Source of the DNA: Streptomyces vietnamensis
GTDB taxonomy: Bacteria > Actinomycetota > Actinomycetes > Streptomycetales > Streptomycetaceae
Direction of reading: 5' to 3'
Assembly: GCF_000830005.1 (NCBI RefSeq)
Contig: NZ_CP010407.1
Coordinates: 6,522,001 to 6,586,000, forward strand
DNA: 64,000 nt
Shown here: positions 8,404 through 16,181 of the stretch, one piece after another
Layout of the letters: the number at the start of each line of letters is the position of its first letter
Numbering within the stretch: the stretch's first letter is position 1
Notes under the pieces: generated by a model
Seen by the model: only the letters and a program-made list of their open reading frames with translations
What the model was told of the DNA's origin: nothing
Databases searched by the model: none
Program-made: the position numbers and the translations under genes

Positions 8404-8811
8404 ATGGCGTACGAGGTCGAGAAGCCGGACGAGGAGTGGCAGGCGCAGCTGACCCCGTCGGAGTACCAGGTGCTCCGGCTGGCCGGCACGGAGCCCGCGT
8501 TCCGCGGTGAGTACACCGACACGAAGACGAAGGGCGTCTACTCCTGCCGCGCCTGCGGGGCGGAGCTCTTCACGTCGAACGAGAAGTTCGAGTCGCACTG
8601 CGGCTGGCCGTCCTTCTACGACCCGAAGGACAGCTCGGCCGTCGAGCTCGTCGCGGACACCTCCCACGGCATGATCCGCACGGAGGTCCGCTGCGCCCGC
8701 TGCGGCTCCCACCTGGGCCACGTCTTCGAGGGCGAGGGCTACCCGACCCCGACGGACCAGCGGTACTGCATCAACTCGATCTCCCTGCGTCTGGAGCCCG
8801 AGGAGGGCTGA
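8404..8811 (+). CDS. msrB: Peptide-methionine (R)-S-oxide reductase MsrB
   Basis: A 135-residue MsrB. It reduces methionine-R-sulfoxide in damaged proteins. The zinc-binding cysteines form two CxxC pairs (Cys48/51 and Cys97/100). The catalytic Cys122 lies in RYCINS, and HCGWPSF (residues 65-71) carries a possible resolving Cys66. Length is typical. The gene begins 15 bp after murC with GAGGGAG upstream, so cotranscription is likely. Confidence 0.96.
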   Translation: MAYEVEKPDEEWQAQLTPSEYQVLRLAGTEPAFRGEYTDTKTKGVYSCRACGAELFTSNEKFESHCGWPSFYDPKDSSAVELVADTSHGMIRTEVRCARCGSHLGHVFEGEGYPTPTDQRYCINSISLRLEPEEG

Positions 8812-8844
8812 CCCCTGGACGCTTCGTCAGCTGCCCCCTGTGGT

Positions 8845-8872
8845 AGGACTGTTGCGTATTGCAAACAGTCCT
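8845..8872. promoter_or_regulatory. Inverted repeat between msrB and toxin gene
   Basis: AGGACTGTTGC, a five-base centre GTATT, then GCAAACAGTCCT forms 11-base arms with one bulged A. It is clearly more AT-rich than its surroundings and ends 19 bases before the toxin's GTG. It could be an operator for the toxin operon or the terminator of murC-msrB. Confidence 0.5.
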
Positions 8873-8891
8873 GCAACGGGGGGCAGAACAC

Positions 8892-10664
8892 GTGGCGGTC
8901 ACGGTTCCGGACTGGGCGGACACCCTTCTCGATCTGATCGGTGTCTCCTGGCCGAATGTCGACGAGGACGCGTACCGCGAGATGGCGGACGCGCTCAGGG
9001 AGTTCGCGGACGACCTGGAGGACGACGGCCAGCTCGCGAACAACCATTTCGAGCGGCTGTTGTCCTCGGGCGAGGGCGAGGCGATCGACGCCCTCGACGA
9101 GCACTGGCAGAAGGTCAAGGGCAAGCACTTCAAGGACATCGCCGGCGCGGCCAGGACGATCGCGGGCGGTCTCGACCTGGCGGCCGGCGCGGTCGAGGGG
9201 ATGAAGCTGGCGGCCCTGGTGCAGCTCGGCTACCTGGCCTCCGAGGCGGGCATCGCGCTCTCCCTGATCCCGGTGACCGGCGGCCTGTCGATGCTGATCG
9301 GCGCGGGCGCGATGCGGGCCACGCAGGAGGTCGTCAAGCGGCTGATCAAGGAGTGCGTGGAGGAGGCCGTCGGGTACGTCGTGTCGGCGTTGACCGAGCC
9401 GGCGGTGGCGGCTCTGGAGGGCATGGCGGCGGACCTGGTCGTGCAGCTGGGCGCGATGGCGATCGGCCTGCAGGACGGGGTGGACCTCGACCAGACGAAG
9501 AAGGCCGGTACGGACGGCTTCAAGGACGGCGTGCAGTCCGGCAAGGAGGCCATGCACCTGGCCTCGGCCGGAGGCGGCGGCCCCAAGGGCAGCGGCCTGA
9601 AGAACCTGCACATCGAGCACGCCGAGCACGACCACGCCTCCACCCAGCTCAACACGGTCAGCGTGAGGATCCACGGGAAGACGACGGGCAAGCTCACGAA
9701 GGCGAAGACCGCGCACGGCCGCACGCGCGGGCGTGACTCGATCGCGGAGGCGATCGACCCGATCGCCGACAAGGCGATGGAGGCCCTGACCAAGGCCGCG
9801 AAGTCGATGGGCGACCACGTCGGCCAGACGCTGCCGAAGGTCGTCAAGCAGATCTCCGTCGACCACAAGAACACCGACGACGACCTCCGCGACCGCTTCG
9901 CCCGCCAGCGCAAGGGCGACCACGACAACCACAAGGGCGGCGGCGGAGGCGGTGGCGGCGGGAACGGCAATCCCCCCGGCGGCTCCGGCAACGGCGGCTC
10001 CGGGGACAACCCCGGCGGAAACCGCATCACCCCGGCCCCGCCCTGGCACGGCAGCTCGGCGGGCAACATGCGTCACCACCGCACCGACCCGCTCGACGTC
10101 AGCCACCTCACGCCCGAGCAGCAGCGTGAAGCCCTGGTCCAGGAAGCCCGCGACCTCGCGGACAGGGCGCGCAAGGCCGACCCGAACAACCCGGACGACC
10201 CCAAGCACCAGATCGACCTGGCCAAGACCCACTTCCCGCCCGGCACGAACCTCCTCGACGGCTCGTGCGCCGGCAGCCTCCTGCACGACGGCGTCGTCAC
10301 CAGCCACTCCAGCGCCACCAAGGGTGCCGGCCAGAAGACCCCTGACCTGCACCCGGCCATGCAGTCGATCTACGATCAGGTCGACCAGCAGATCAAGGCC
10401 GACGGCGGCTTCCCCGGTGCGGGTCATGGAAAATGTGCGGAGGCGAACCTCGTCTCGGACCGGCTCCGCCAGATGGACCCCGACGGCACGGGGATCACCT
10501 CGGTCGACCAGGTCCGGGACGCCATGAAGGGGTCGCAGGTCTACAGCGTGCAGATCGGCGAGCAGATCAAGCCTCACCCCCTCGGCCACGGCGAGTACAA
10601 GCCGCCGTGCCGGTCCTGCGCGATCGCGATGGACATGGCCGGTGTCACGGCGTACGCCGGATAA
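8892..10664 (+). CDS. Polymorphic toxin: CpnT-like N-terminus, YwqJ-type deaminase C-terminus
   Basis: A 590-residue protein starting at a GTG preceded by a run of six Gs. Residues 1-200 (VPDWADTLLDLIGVSWPNVDE) match the WXG100-like helical region of actinobacterial CpnT-type toxins thought to leave through type VII secretion. A hydrophobic helix pair sits near 110-140. A Gly/Asn/Pro linker with nine consecutive Gly lies around 345-370. The C-terminal 140 residues carry a deaminase-fold signature: HGKCAE (His512, Cys515, Glu517) and CRSC (Cys573/576), as in YwqJ-type toxins that target nucleotides or nucleic acid. A SUKH immunity gene follows 9 bp later. The delivery route is inferred. Confidence 0.85.
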   Translation: MAVTVPDWADTLLDLIGVSWPNVDEDAYREMADALREFADDLEDDGQLANNHFERLLSSGEGEAIDALDEHWQKVKGKHFKDIAGAARTIAGGLDLAAGAVEGMKLAALVQLGYLASEAGIALSLIPVTGGLSMLIGAGAMRATQEVVKRLIKECVEEAVGYVVSALTEPAVAALEGMAADLVVQLGAMAIGLQDGVDLDQTKKAGTDGFKDGVQSGKEAMHLASAGGGGPKGSGLKNLHIEHAEHDHASTQLNTVSVRIHGKTTGKLTKAKTAHGRTRGRDSIAEAIDPIADKAMEALTKAAKSMGDHVGQTLPKVVKQISVDHKNTDDDLRDRFARQRKGDHDNHKGGGGGGGGGNGNPPGGSGNGGSGDNPGGNRITPAPPWHGSSAGNMRHHRTDPLDVSHLTPEQQREALVQEARDLADRARKADPNNPDDPKHQIDLAKTHFPPGTNLLDGSCAGSLLHDGVVTSHSSATKGAGQKTPDLHPAMQSIYDQVDQQIKADGGFPGAGHGKCAEANLVSDRLRQMDPDGTGITSVDQVRDAMKGSQVYSVQIGEQIKPHPLGHGEYKPPCRSCAIAMDMAGVTAYAG

Positions 10665-10673
10665 GGAGCAGAC

Positions 10674-11147
10674 ATGCCGCAGTTGAACACCCCGGAGGAC
10701 GTCGACGCCTGGTTCCGGGAGCACGGTTGGTTCCCGGGACGGGACGTGGCCGACACCGTCCCGGCGATGGTCGACGAGATCGCCGGGCAGTACCGGGAGG
10801 CGGGGTTCCCGGTGGAACCCCTCGACACCGCGACCGCCTTCCTCGCCGAGCACGGCGGGCTGCGTCTCACCATCGACGCCGCACGAGAGGACCACCTCTA
10901 CTTCACCCCGTACCTCGGCTACCGGTCCACCCCGGCCGAGGTCGCCGAACTGAGCCGCGATCTCGGCGTGCGGCTCTTCCCGGTCGGCCTCGACGGCTCG
11001 GAGGGGTCACCGGTGCTCATCGACGAGCGGGGCCGGTTCTTCTATCTGCACCACACCGGCGCCTACTACATGGGCGCCGACAAGTACGAGGCCATGATCG
11101 CCCTCGCCCACGCCCCCATGCAGGACGCGGAGGACTACTTTGTCTGA
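10674..11147 (+). CDS. SUKH-3 family immunity protein
   Basis: A 157-residue SUKH-type protein. This fold commonly neutralises nuclease and deaminase toxins in polymorphic toxin loci. Supporting features are WFREHGWFPGRD at the start, the FLAEHGGLRL strand-helix and the long stretch LSRDLGVRLFPVGLDG followed by LIDERGRFFYLHHTGAYYMG. It starts 9 bp after the deaminase toxin, so it is most likely the cognate antidote acting in the cytoplasm. The stop overlaps by 8 bp a TTG start for the next gene, implying translational coupling. Confidence 0.87.
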   Translation: MPQLNTPEDVDAWFREHGWFPGRDVADTVPAMVDEIAGQYREAGFPVEPLDTATAFLAEHGGLRLTIDAAREDHLYFTPYLGYRSTPAEVAELSRDLGVRLFPVGLDGSEGSPVLIDERGRFFYLHHTGAYYMGADKYEAMIALAHAPMQDAEDYFV

Positions 11148-11535
11148 CCTGATCCCCGGTACCGCGGCCTCGCTGCTCATCCACGGCACCATCACCAGCC
11201 ACACCAACCTCACCGGCGAGGGCGAGCCGGAACTCCACCCCGCCATCCAGGAGTTCTTCGACGCGCTCCCGCCGGCCCTGCGCGAGCCGTTCATCGGCTA
11301 CTGCGCCGAGTCCGCCCTCGTCTCCGACGAGCTCCACGGCTTCGACCGGCAGCGCGGCGACGGCCGCACCGCCACCCTCGACGAGGCCGTCCCGCACTTC
11401 GCGGGCGCGGCGATCGTCGCCCGCAAGATCCGCCCGCACGGCGACCCCGAGCACGGCACCGAGGCGGACGTCTGCCGCTCCTGCACGGCACTCCTCGACC
11501 GGCTGGGGATCGAGATCCTCCACGACCAGGCATGA
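11140..11535 (+). CDS. Free-standing YwqJ-like deaminase domain
   Basis: The 131-residue product aligns by eye with the toxin's C-terminal domain. The shared features are LLxHGxxTSHxN near the start, ELHPAIQ, GYCAESALVSDEL (against HGKCAEANLVSDRL) and the late CRSC pair. It has no secretion-type N-terminus. The TTG start overlapping the preceding stop is the only start available before the conserved region. It looks like an orphan toxin cassette of the kind found downstream of full-length polymorphic toxins, or an intracellular enzyme. The histidine before Cys-Ala-Glu in the toxin is replaced (Gly-Tyr-Cys), so activity is uncertain. Confidence 0.78.
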   Translation: MSDLIPGTAASLLIHGTITSHTNLTGEGEPELHPAIQEFFDALPPALREPFIGYCAESALVSDELHGFDRQRGDGRTATLDEAVPHFAGAAIVARKIRPHGDPEHGTEADVCRSCTALLDRLGIEILHDQA

Positions 11536-12440
11536 GCGACGTACTGACGGAAGCGGGCTGGCGGCCCGGCCGTGACGCCGGGGACGCCGCCATGCTGGCG
11601 GTCCTCGTCACGGTGACCGTCGGCGCCGAACTCTTCCCCGCCGCCGAGCGGGCCGTGCGCGAGTTCCACGGCCTCACCGTCCTTCCCGCCCCGACCGGCG
11701 GCCGCGAGGTCGTCGCCGTCGGCAGTGCCGTCGACCCCCGCGAGGCCCGCCACGACGTCCCGTCCCTGAACCGGCTCGCCGGCTCCCTCGGTGTACGGCT
11801 CTTCCCGTTCGGCCGTACGGACACGGACGCGCCGCTCGCGGTCGACGAGCACGGTCGGCTCCTGATGCTCGGCCCCGGCGGGCCCTGGCTCCTCGGTGAG
11901 ACGGTCCACGACGGTCTGACGGCGCTCGCCTACGGCCTCGCGCCGGTACGGCTCCGCCCGCCCCGCCTGCGCTTCCCGCTGCCGGCCCTCTCCGGTGAGG
12001 GCGGGCTCGGCGCCGCGGTGCGGGCCGCGCTCGTCGCCGTGTACGTGCTCCACAGCACGGGCGTGTACAGCGCCCGCGCCCTGCACCTGCGGGCGACGAC
12101 CCTGCGCGGGATCGGCGTCGTGGCCGTGGACGAGGAGTTCCCGCTGCCCCCGGGCCCGCTGGAGAGCGGCGCGGATCCGCTGACGGCGGCGATGACCGCC
12201 CGGCTCGACGCCGTCGGCGCCCGCGCGGGCAGCTGCGAGCTGGTCCTGACGCTCACGGTTCCGCCCGGCGTCGAAGGCCCTCTGGCGACGGTGGCGTGCG
12301 CGGTGACCCTGGGCGGCGACCCGGCCGAGGGCCCGGCCCTGGCCCTGTCGGCGGCCCTCTCCACGTGCCTCGGCCCGTCGGCGAGGACCGTGGATGCCTG
12401 CGGGAAGGCGCTCGCCGCATGGGCTGGCTCTCCGGCCTGA
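11532..12440 (+). CDS. SUKH-3 protein fused to an unrecognised C-terminal domain
   Basis: A 302-residue protein. Residues 1-135 repeat the SUKH plan of the immunity gene two positions upstream: TEAGWRPGRDAG, LNRLAGSLGVRLFPFGRT, AVDEHGRLLMLGPGG and a closing helix. Residues 145-302 form a second domain rich in Val/Leu/Ala, with short predicted strands and SARALHLRATTLRG and SCELVLTLTVPPG segments. I cannot assign it to any family. The ATG overlaps the stop of the orphan deaminase (ATGA), so the two are coupled, suggesting that this is its antidote. The extra domain may have a separate role. Confidence 0.78.
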   Translation: MSDVLTEAGWRPGRDAGDAAMLAVLVTVTVGAELFPAAERAVREFHGLTVLPAPTGGREVVAVGSAVDPREARHDVPSLNRLAGSLGVRLFPFGRTDTDAPLAVDEHGRLLMLGPGGPWLLGETVHDGLTALAYGLAPVRLRPPRLRFPLPALSGEGGLGAAVRAALVAVYVLHSTGVYSARALHLRATTLRGIGVVAVDEEFPLPPGPLESGADPLTAAMTARLDAVGARAGSCELVLTLTVPPGVEGPLATVACAVTLGGDPAEGPALALSAALSTCLGPSARTVDACGKALAAWAGSPA

Positions 12441-12526
12441 CGGACCCGTGCCTGCGTTTGACATCCCCTGAGGACCCATCAAGAGTGCATTTCGTGAGAT
12501 ACCGGACATCTGGATGGGAGTCAGGA

Positions 12527-13162
12527 ATGCGCTTGTGTACCGACCGTGGGCGCCGTGGCGTCATCGTGCCCGCTCTGGCCGCCGCACTGGCCATCCCCCT
12601 GCTGTCCGCGACCCCCGCAGTGGCATGCCCCGGCCCCGCCTCCGGCACCGGCACGGTCAGCCGTTCCGGAGGAACCGTCACGTTCGTACCGGTGGCGGGT
12701 GCCGCCAACCGGGTCACCTTCTACGTCGCCACCGCCCCCCTCCTGCGGGTGTCCGACCCGGGCGGCATCACCGCGGGCCCCGGCTGCACCCAGACCAGCC
12801 CGACCACGGCGACCTGCGGGGCGATCGCGGACATCACCGGCATCCACGCCGACGGCGGCGACGGGGACGACCGGCTCGCGGCCGGGGCGGATCTGAACAT
12901 CCCCGTCGACTTCGACGGAGGCCCCGGCCGGGACGTCCTCGTCGGCGGTACTGCCGACGACCACCTGGCGGACCCCGACGGCTGGCCCACCCGCCCCACG
13001 CAGGCCACCTTCCGCGGCCTCGCCGGCAACGACACCATCATCAGCCGCAACGGCGGCTACGACCGCGTCGAATGCGAGGGCGGCACCAACGACACCGTCA
13101 CGGCGGACCTCGCGGCCCTGGACGTGGTCACGAACACCTGCGAGACGATCAACCGCGGCTGA
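12527..13162 (+). CDS. Secreted protein with RTX-like GGxGxD repeats
   Basis: The ATG at 12527 follows a GGAGTCAGGA ribosome site and gives 211 residues. A signal peptide covers residues 1-33: a basic n-region, a hydrophobic core, then ATPAVACPG. The mature protein begins with a beta-rich region. From about residue 105 it carries Gly/Asp turns (GGDGDDRL, GGPGRDVLVGG, GLAGNDTI) typical of calcium-binding beta-roll repeats. No catalytic domain is seen. It is probably an exported calcium-binding or adhesive protein; streptomycetes carry many such small proteins of unknown role. Confidence 0.75.
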   Translation: MRLCTDRGRRGVIVPALAAALAIPLLSATPAVACPGPASGTGTVSRSGGTVTFVPVAGAANRVTFYVATAPLLRVSDPGGITAGPGCTQTSPTTATCGAIADITGIHADGGDGDDRLAAGADLNIPVDFDGGPGRDVLVGGTADDHLADPDGWPTRPTQATFRGLAGNDTIISRNGGYDRVECEGGTNDTVTADLAALDVVTNTCETINRG

Positions 13163-13165
13163 CCC

Positions 13166-13184
13166 CTGAACCGGACGGGTTCAG
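13166..13184. terminator. Bidirectional terminator hairpin
   Basis: CTGAACC-GGACG-GGTTCAG is a perfect 7-base stem with a 5-base loop between two convergent genes. The right arm covers the stop codon of the dehydrogenase gene. Its position suits termination from both sides. Confidence 0.6.
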
Positions 13185-13966
13185 TGGACGGAGAAGCCGC
13201 CGTCCACGAAGAGGGACTGGCCCGTGACGTACGCCGAGGACGCGCTCGCCAGGAAGACGGCCGCGCCCGCGAAGTCCTCGGCGAGGCCGTTGCGGCCGAC
13301 CATCGTGCGGGCGGCCAGCGCCGCGACCTTCTCCGGGTCGGAGGAGAGGCGCTGGTTGAGCGGGGTCATCACGAAGCCGGGCACCAGGGTGTTGGCGGTG
13401 ACCCCGTACGGGGACCAGGCCTCGGCCTGCGAGCGGGCGAGCGACTCCAGGGCGCCCTTGGACACCCCGTACGCCCCGCTCTGCACGAACGCGCGGTGCG
13501 CCTGCTGCGAGGTGACGTGGATGATCCGGCCGAAGCCCCGCTCGGCCATGCCGGGCCCGAAGCGCTGACCGAGCAGGAACGGCGCCTCCAGGTTCACGGT
13601 CATCGTCGTGTCCCACACCTCCTCGCCCAACTCGCCGAACGGCGGACGCAGGTTGATGCCGGCCGAGTTCACCAGGATGTCCGGCTCCCCGAAGACGGCA
13701 GCCGCCGCCTCCGCCCCCGCCTTGATGCCCTCCCGGGTGCTCAGGTCCGCGCTCACCCAGGCCGCCCGGCAGCCGTCGGCCGTCAACTCCTCGACGGTCG
13801 CGACAAGCTCGGACTCCTTGCGCGCCAGCACCACCACGCTCGCCCCCGCCCGGGCCAGCGCCCCCGCGATGGCCTTGCCGATGCCCGAACTGCCGCCGGT
13901 GACCAGGGCCGTGCGTCCTTCCAGCGAGAACAGCTCGGAGAGGTAGCCGGTGGAAGCGGTGCTCAT
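13181..13966 (-). CDS. Short-chain dehydrogenase/reductase (SDR)
   Basis: A 261-residue classical SDR with the NAD(P)-binding TGGSSGIG motif (about residues 20-27), the NSAGIN motif, a catalytic Ser in HVTSQQ, the YGVSKGAL YxxxK motif and the terminal GQSLFVDGG segment. The layout resembles gluconate 5-dehydrogenase and 3-oxoacyl-ACP reductase types, and the substrate cannot be decided. I start at MSTASTGY, with GAGGAG about 8 bases upstream. It lies alone, upstream of nothing obviously related. Confidence 0.9.
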   Translation of the reverse strand: MSTASTGYLSELFSLEGRTALVTGGSSGIGKAIAGALARAGASVVVLARKESELVATVEELTADGCRAAWVSADLSTREGIKAGAEAAAAVFGEPDILVNSAGINLRPPFGELGEEVWDTTMTVNLEAPFLLGQRFGPGMAERGFGRIIHVTSQQAHRAFVQSGAYGVSKGALESLARSQAEAWSPYGVTANTLVPGFVMTPLNQRLSSDPEKVAALAARTMVGRNGLAEDFAGAAVFLASASSAYVTGQSLFVDGGFSVH

Positions 13967-14097
13967 GGTGTCGCTCCTCGTGTCGATGGCGGGCAGGTAC
14001 ACGCATCCTGGCACAGGGGCCCGATCAGCCGTTTCGGACCCCGCCACGCGTGGTGGCGCACGTCGGCGCGGACAGGAACCGTCCGGCCGAGGGGAGT

Positions 14098-15435
14098 TCA
14101 GGCGTAGGCGTCCTCGACGGCGACCTGCCGCACCGTGCGCAGCGTCGACCGGAGCGTGTCCAGATCGGTCGAGCCCAGCGCGAGGCGGATCGCCTGCGGC
14201 GTGTGCGTCGAGGTGGTGAACGGCTCCGCCGTGGTCACCGAGATGTGCCGGCGCGCGAGGGCGGCGGTCAGGCGATCGGCGCGCGCGTCGTCGGGCAGCG
14301 GCAGCCAAGTGAAGTAGGACGAGGGGTGGCTGACGAGCGGCAGGCCTGCCAGTTCTTGTCCGGCGAGCGCCTGGCGGGCCCTGGCGTCGTCTCGTTTCTG
14401 CGCTTCCAGGTGGTCCACCGTGCCGTCGTCGAGCCAGCGGCAGACGATCGCGGTGGTGAGGGCGGGGGTGTTCCAGGTGGTTGCCCGGATCGCGCGTTCG
14501 AGCGAGGGCACCGCGGAAGGCGGGGCGACGACGAAGCCGACCCGCAGACCGGTGGCGACGCTCTTGGACAGTCCCGAGACGTAGACGGTGATGTCCGGTG
14601 CGGTCGCGACCAGGGGCGGTGGAGGGTCCTCGGCCAGGTAGGCGTAGGAGGCGTCTTCGATGATGAGCGGACCGTGCTGTCGAGCGATCCCGATCAGGCG
14701 GGCGCGGTCGGCCGGCGACATGACCCAGCCCAGAGGGTTGTGCAAGGTGGGCATGGTGTAGATCGCGCGCACCGGGCGGGTCGCGCACAGCTTCTCCAGG
14801 GCGTCGAGATTCGGCCCGCCGGTGGTGGTGGGGATGGGCTCCAGGTCGAGATGAAAGGCATGCGCGAGCACCTTGAAACCGGGATAGGTGAGTGCGTCGA
14901 CCGCGACGACGTCACCGGCGTTGAGCGTGGCCATGACGGTGATGGCCAGGCCGTGCTGCGCGCCGTTGGCGATGAGGATCCGATCCGCGTCCGTGGCGAT
15001 CCCCCGACGCCGCAGGTGACGTGCGATCGAGGCCCTGTCCTGGGGCCGGCCCGAGTGCGGCTGGTAGCGCAGCAGCGAGTCGAGATCACCGGAGGTGGCC
15101 ACCTCGCGCAGGGCCTGTCGCAGCAGGTCGGACTGGCCGGGCAGCGACGGATAGTTGAAGTTGAGGTCGACCGCGCCCGTGGCGACGACCTGCTGATCGA
15201 TGCCGTGACCGGCGGGAACCGCGATGTCACGCACGAACGTGCCACGGCCCTGCTCCCGGCTCACCAGGCCCATCGCCTCCAGCTCGGCGTACACCCGGGT
15301 CGCGGTCACCAGGGCGATCCCCTCGCGGGCGGCGAGCCCGCGGTGGGTCGGCAGCCGGGCGCCCGAGGCGAGCCGCCCCGCCCGGATGTCCGCCGCGAGG
15401 GCGTCGACCAGTTCCTTGTACCGCGAGGCTGCCAT
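14098..15435 (-). CDS. MocR/GntR-type PLP-dependent transcriptional regulator
   Basis: About 445 residues: an N-terminal GntR winged helix (residues 5-70, SGARLPTHRGLA and EQGRGTFVRD) joined to an aminotransferase class-I domain. The PLP lysine is Lys291 in SGLSKSVATGLRVGF, and NPLGW and EDASYAYL are also present. MocR proteins use PLP or its adducts to control neighbouring genes. I prefer the ATG at 15435 because the alternative at 15453 lies inside a palindromic operator. It is divergent from a DJ-1 family gene and probably controls it together with itself. Confidence 0.9.
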   Translation of the reverse strand: MAASRYKELVDALAADIRAGRLASGARLPTHRGLAAREGIALVTATRVYAELEAMGLVSREQGRGTFVRDIAVPAGHGIDQQVVATGAVDLNFNYPSLPGQSDLLRQALREVATSGDLDSLLRYQPHSGRPQDRASIARHLRRRGIATDADRILIANGAQHGLAITVMATLNAGDVVAVDALTYPGFKVLAHAFHLDLEPIPTTTGGPNLDALEKLCATRPVRAIYTMPTLHNPLGWVMSPADRARLIGIARQHGPLIIEDASYAYLAEDPPPPLVATAPDITVYVSGLSKSVATGLRVGFVVAPPSAVPSLERAIRATTWNTPALTTAIVCRWLDDGTVDHLEAQKRDDARARQALAGQELAGLPLVSHPSSYFTWLPLPDDARADRLTAALARRHISVTTAEPFTTSTHTPQAIRLALGSTDLDTLRSTLRTVRQVAVEDAYA

Positions 15436-15440
15436 GCGCC

Positions 15441-15461
15441 GAATTGTATCCATGACAATTC
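15441..15461. promoter_or_regulatory. Candidate MocR operator
   Basis: GAATTGT, seven spacer bases, then ACAATTC forms a perfect 7-base inverted repeat in an otherwise GC-rich intergenic region. It lies just upstream of the -35 element of the divergent DJ-1 gene and just before the regulator's own start. That is where an autoregulatory MocR site is expected. Confidence 0.6.
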
Positions 15462-15462
15462 T

Positions 15463-15492
15463 TTGACTGTCCTGTTCGCGGGTCCTTACCGT
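15463..15492 (+). promoter_or_regulatory. Candidate promoter of the DJ-1 family gene
   Basis: TTGACT (15463-15468) and TACCGT (15487-15492) are separated by 18 bases, close to the streptomycete housekeeping promoter pattern. The element ends 38 bases before the GTG start and abuts the palindrome at 15441-15461. Confidence 0.5.
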
Positions 15493-15530
15493 CGAGCCAT
15501 ACGCATCCCGGATCCGGAAGGGCAGCCGCC

Positions 15531-16154
15531 GTGCACATCGCCATCCTCACGTTCGAGGGCTACAACGAGCTCGACTCCCTGATCGCGCTCGGCGTGCTCA
15601 ACCGCATCAAGACCGACGGCTGGCGCGTCACCATCGCCACCCCCAGCCCCAAGGTGACGTCGATGAACGGAGTGGTCATCGAGCAGATGTCCACGCTCGA
15701 GGAGGCCTGCGCCGCCGACGCCGTCATCGTCGGCAGCGGCATCGCCACCCGCGAGGTCGTCGAAGACCCGGCGATCATGAACGTCCTGCGGGGCCTCGAC
15801 CCCTCGCGTCAGCTCATCGCGGCGCAGTGCTCCGGCGCGCTCGTCCTGGCCAGGCTCGGCCTGCTCACCGACGTCCCCGCCTGCACCGACCTGACCACCA
15901 AGCCGTGGGTCGTCGCCGCCGGCGTCGAGGTCCTCAACCAGCCCTTCTACGCCAAGGACAACATCGCCACCGCCGGCGGATGCCTGGCCTCGCAGTACCT
16001 CGCCGCCTGGATCATCGCCCGCCTCCAGGGCCACGACGCCGCCGAAGAGGCGCTGCACTACGTCGCCCCGGTCGGGGAGAAGGAGGAGTACATCGAGCGC
16101 GCCTGGCGCAACATCACTCCCTACCTGCCCGCTCCCGTCCCGGCGCTCGGCTGA
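15531..16154 (+). CDS. DJ-1/PfpI family protein
   Basis: A 207-residue DJ-1/PfpI-fold protein from a GTG start. The nucleophile elbow is AAQCSGALVLARLG, with Cys100. An early Glu/Asp cluster (FEGYNELD) sits where the family's acidic partner residue lies. Members include isonitrile hydratases, deglycases and AraC-type sensor domains. The GYNELDSLIALGVLNR opening and TKPWVVAAGVEVLNQPF most resemble the ThiJ/PfpI enzyme branch, but substrate assignment is not possible. Divergent transcription from a MocR gene suggests PLP- or amine-linked regulation. Confidence 0.87.
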   Translation: MHIAILTFEGYNELDSLIALGVLNRIKTDGWRVTIATPSPKVTSMNGVVIEQMSTLEEACAADAVIVGSGIATREVVEDPAIMNVLRGLDPSRQLIAAQCSGALVLARLGLLTDVPACTDLTTKPWVVAAGVEVLNQPFYAKDNIATAGGCLASQYLAAWIIARLQGHDAAEEALHYVAPVGEKEEYIERAWRNITPYLPAPVPALG

Positions 16155-16181
16155 CCGGCCGGCCGCAGGCAGCGGCCGGCG

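Noticed and set aside
6247..8721. Very long open frame on the minus strand opposite the small conserved gene, murC and msrB
   Set aside because: It is an antisense frame of high-GC genes. It runs across several well-supported coding regions, has no recognisable domain and consists of Gly/Val/Arg-rich low-complexity sequence.
11140..11535. Pseudogene remnant of the toxin
   Set aside because: The frame is intact, start and stop are tightly coupled to its neighbours and key CAE/CRSC residues are kept, so an orphan functional cassette is as likely.
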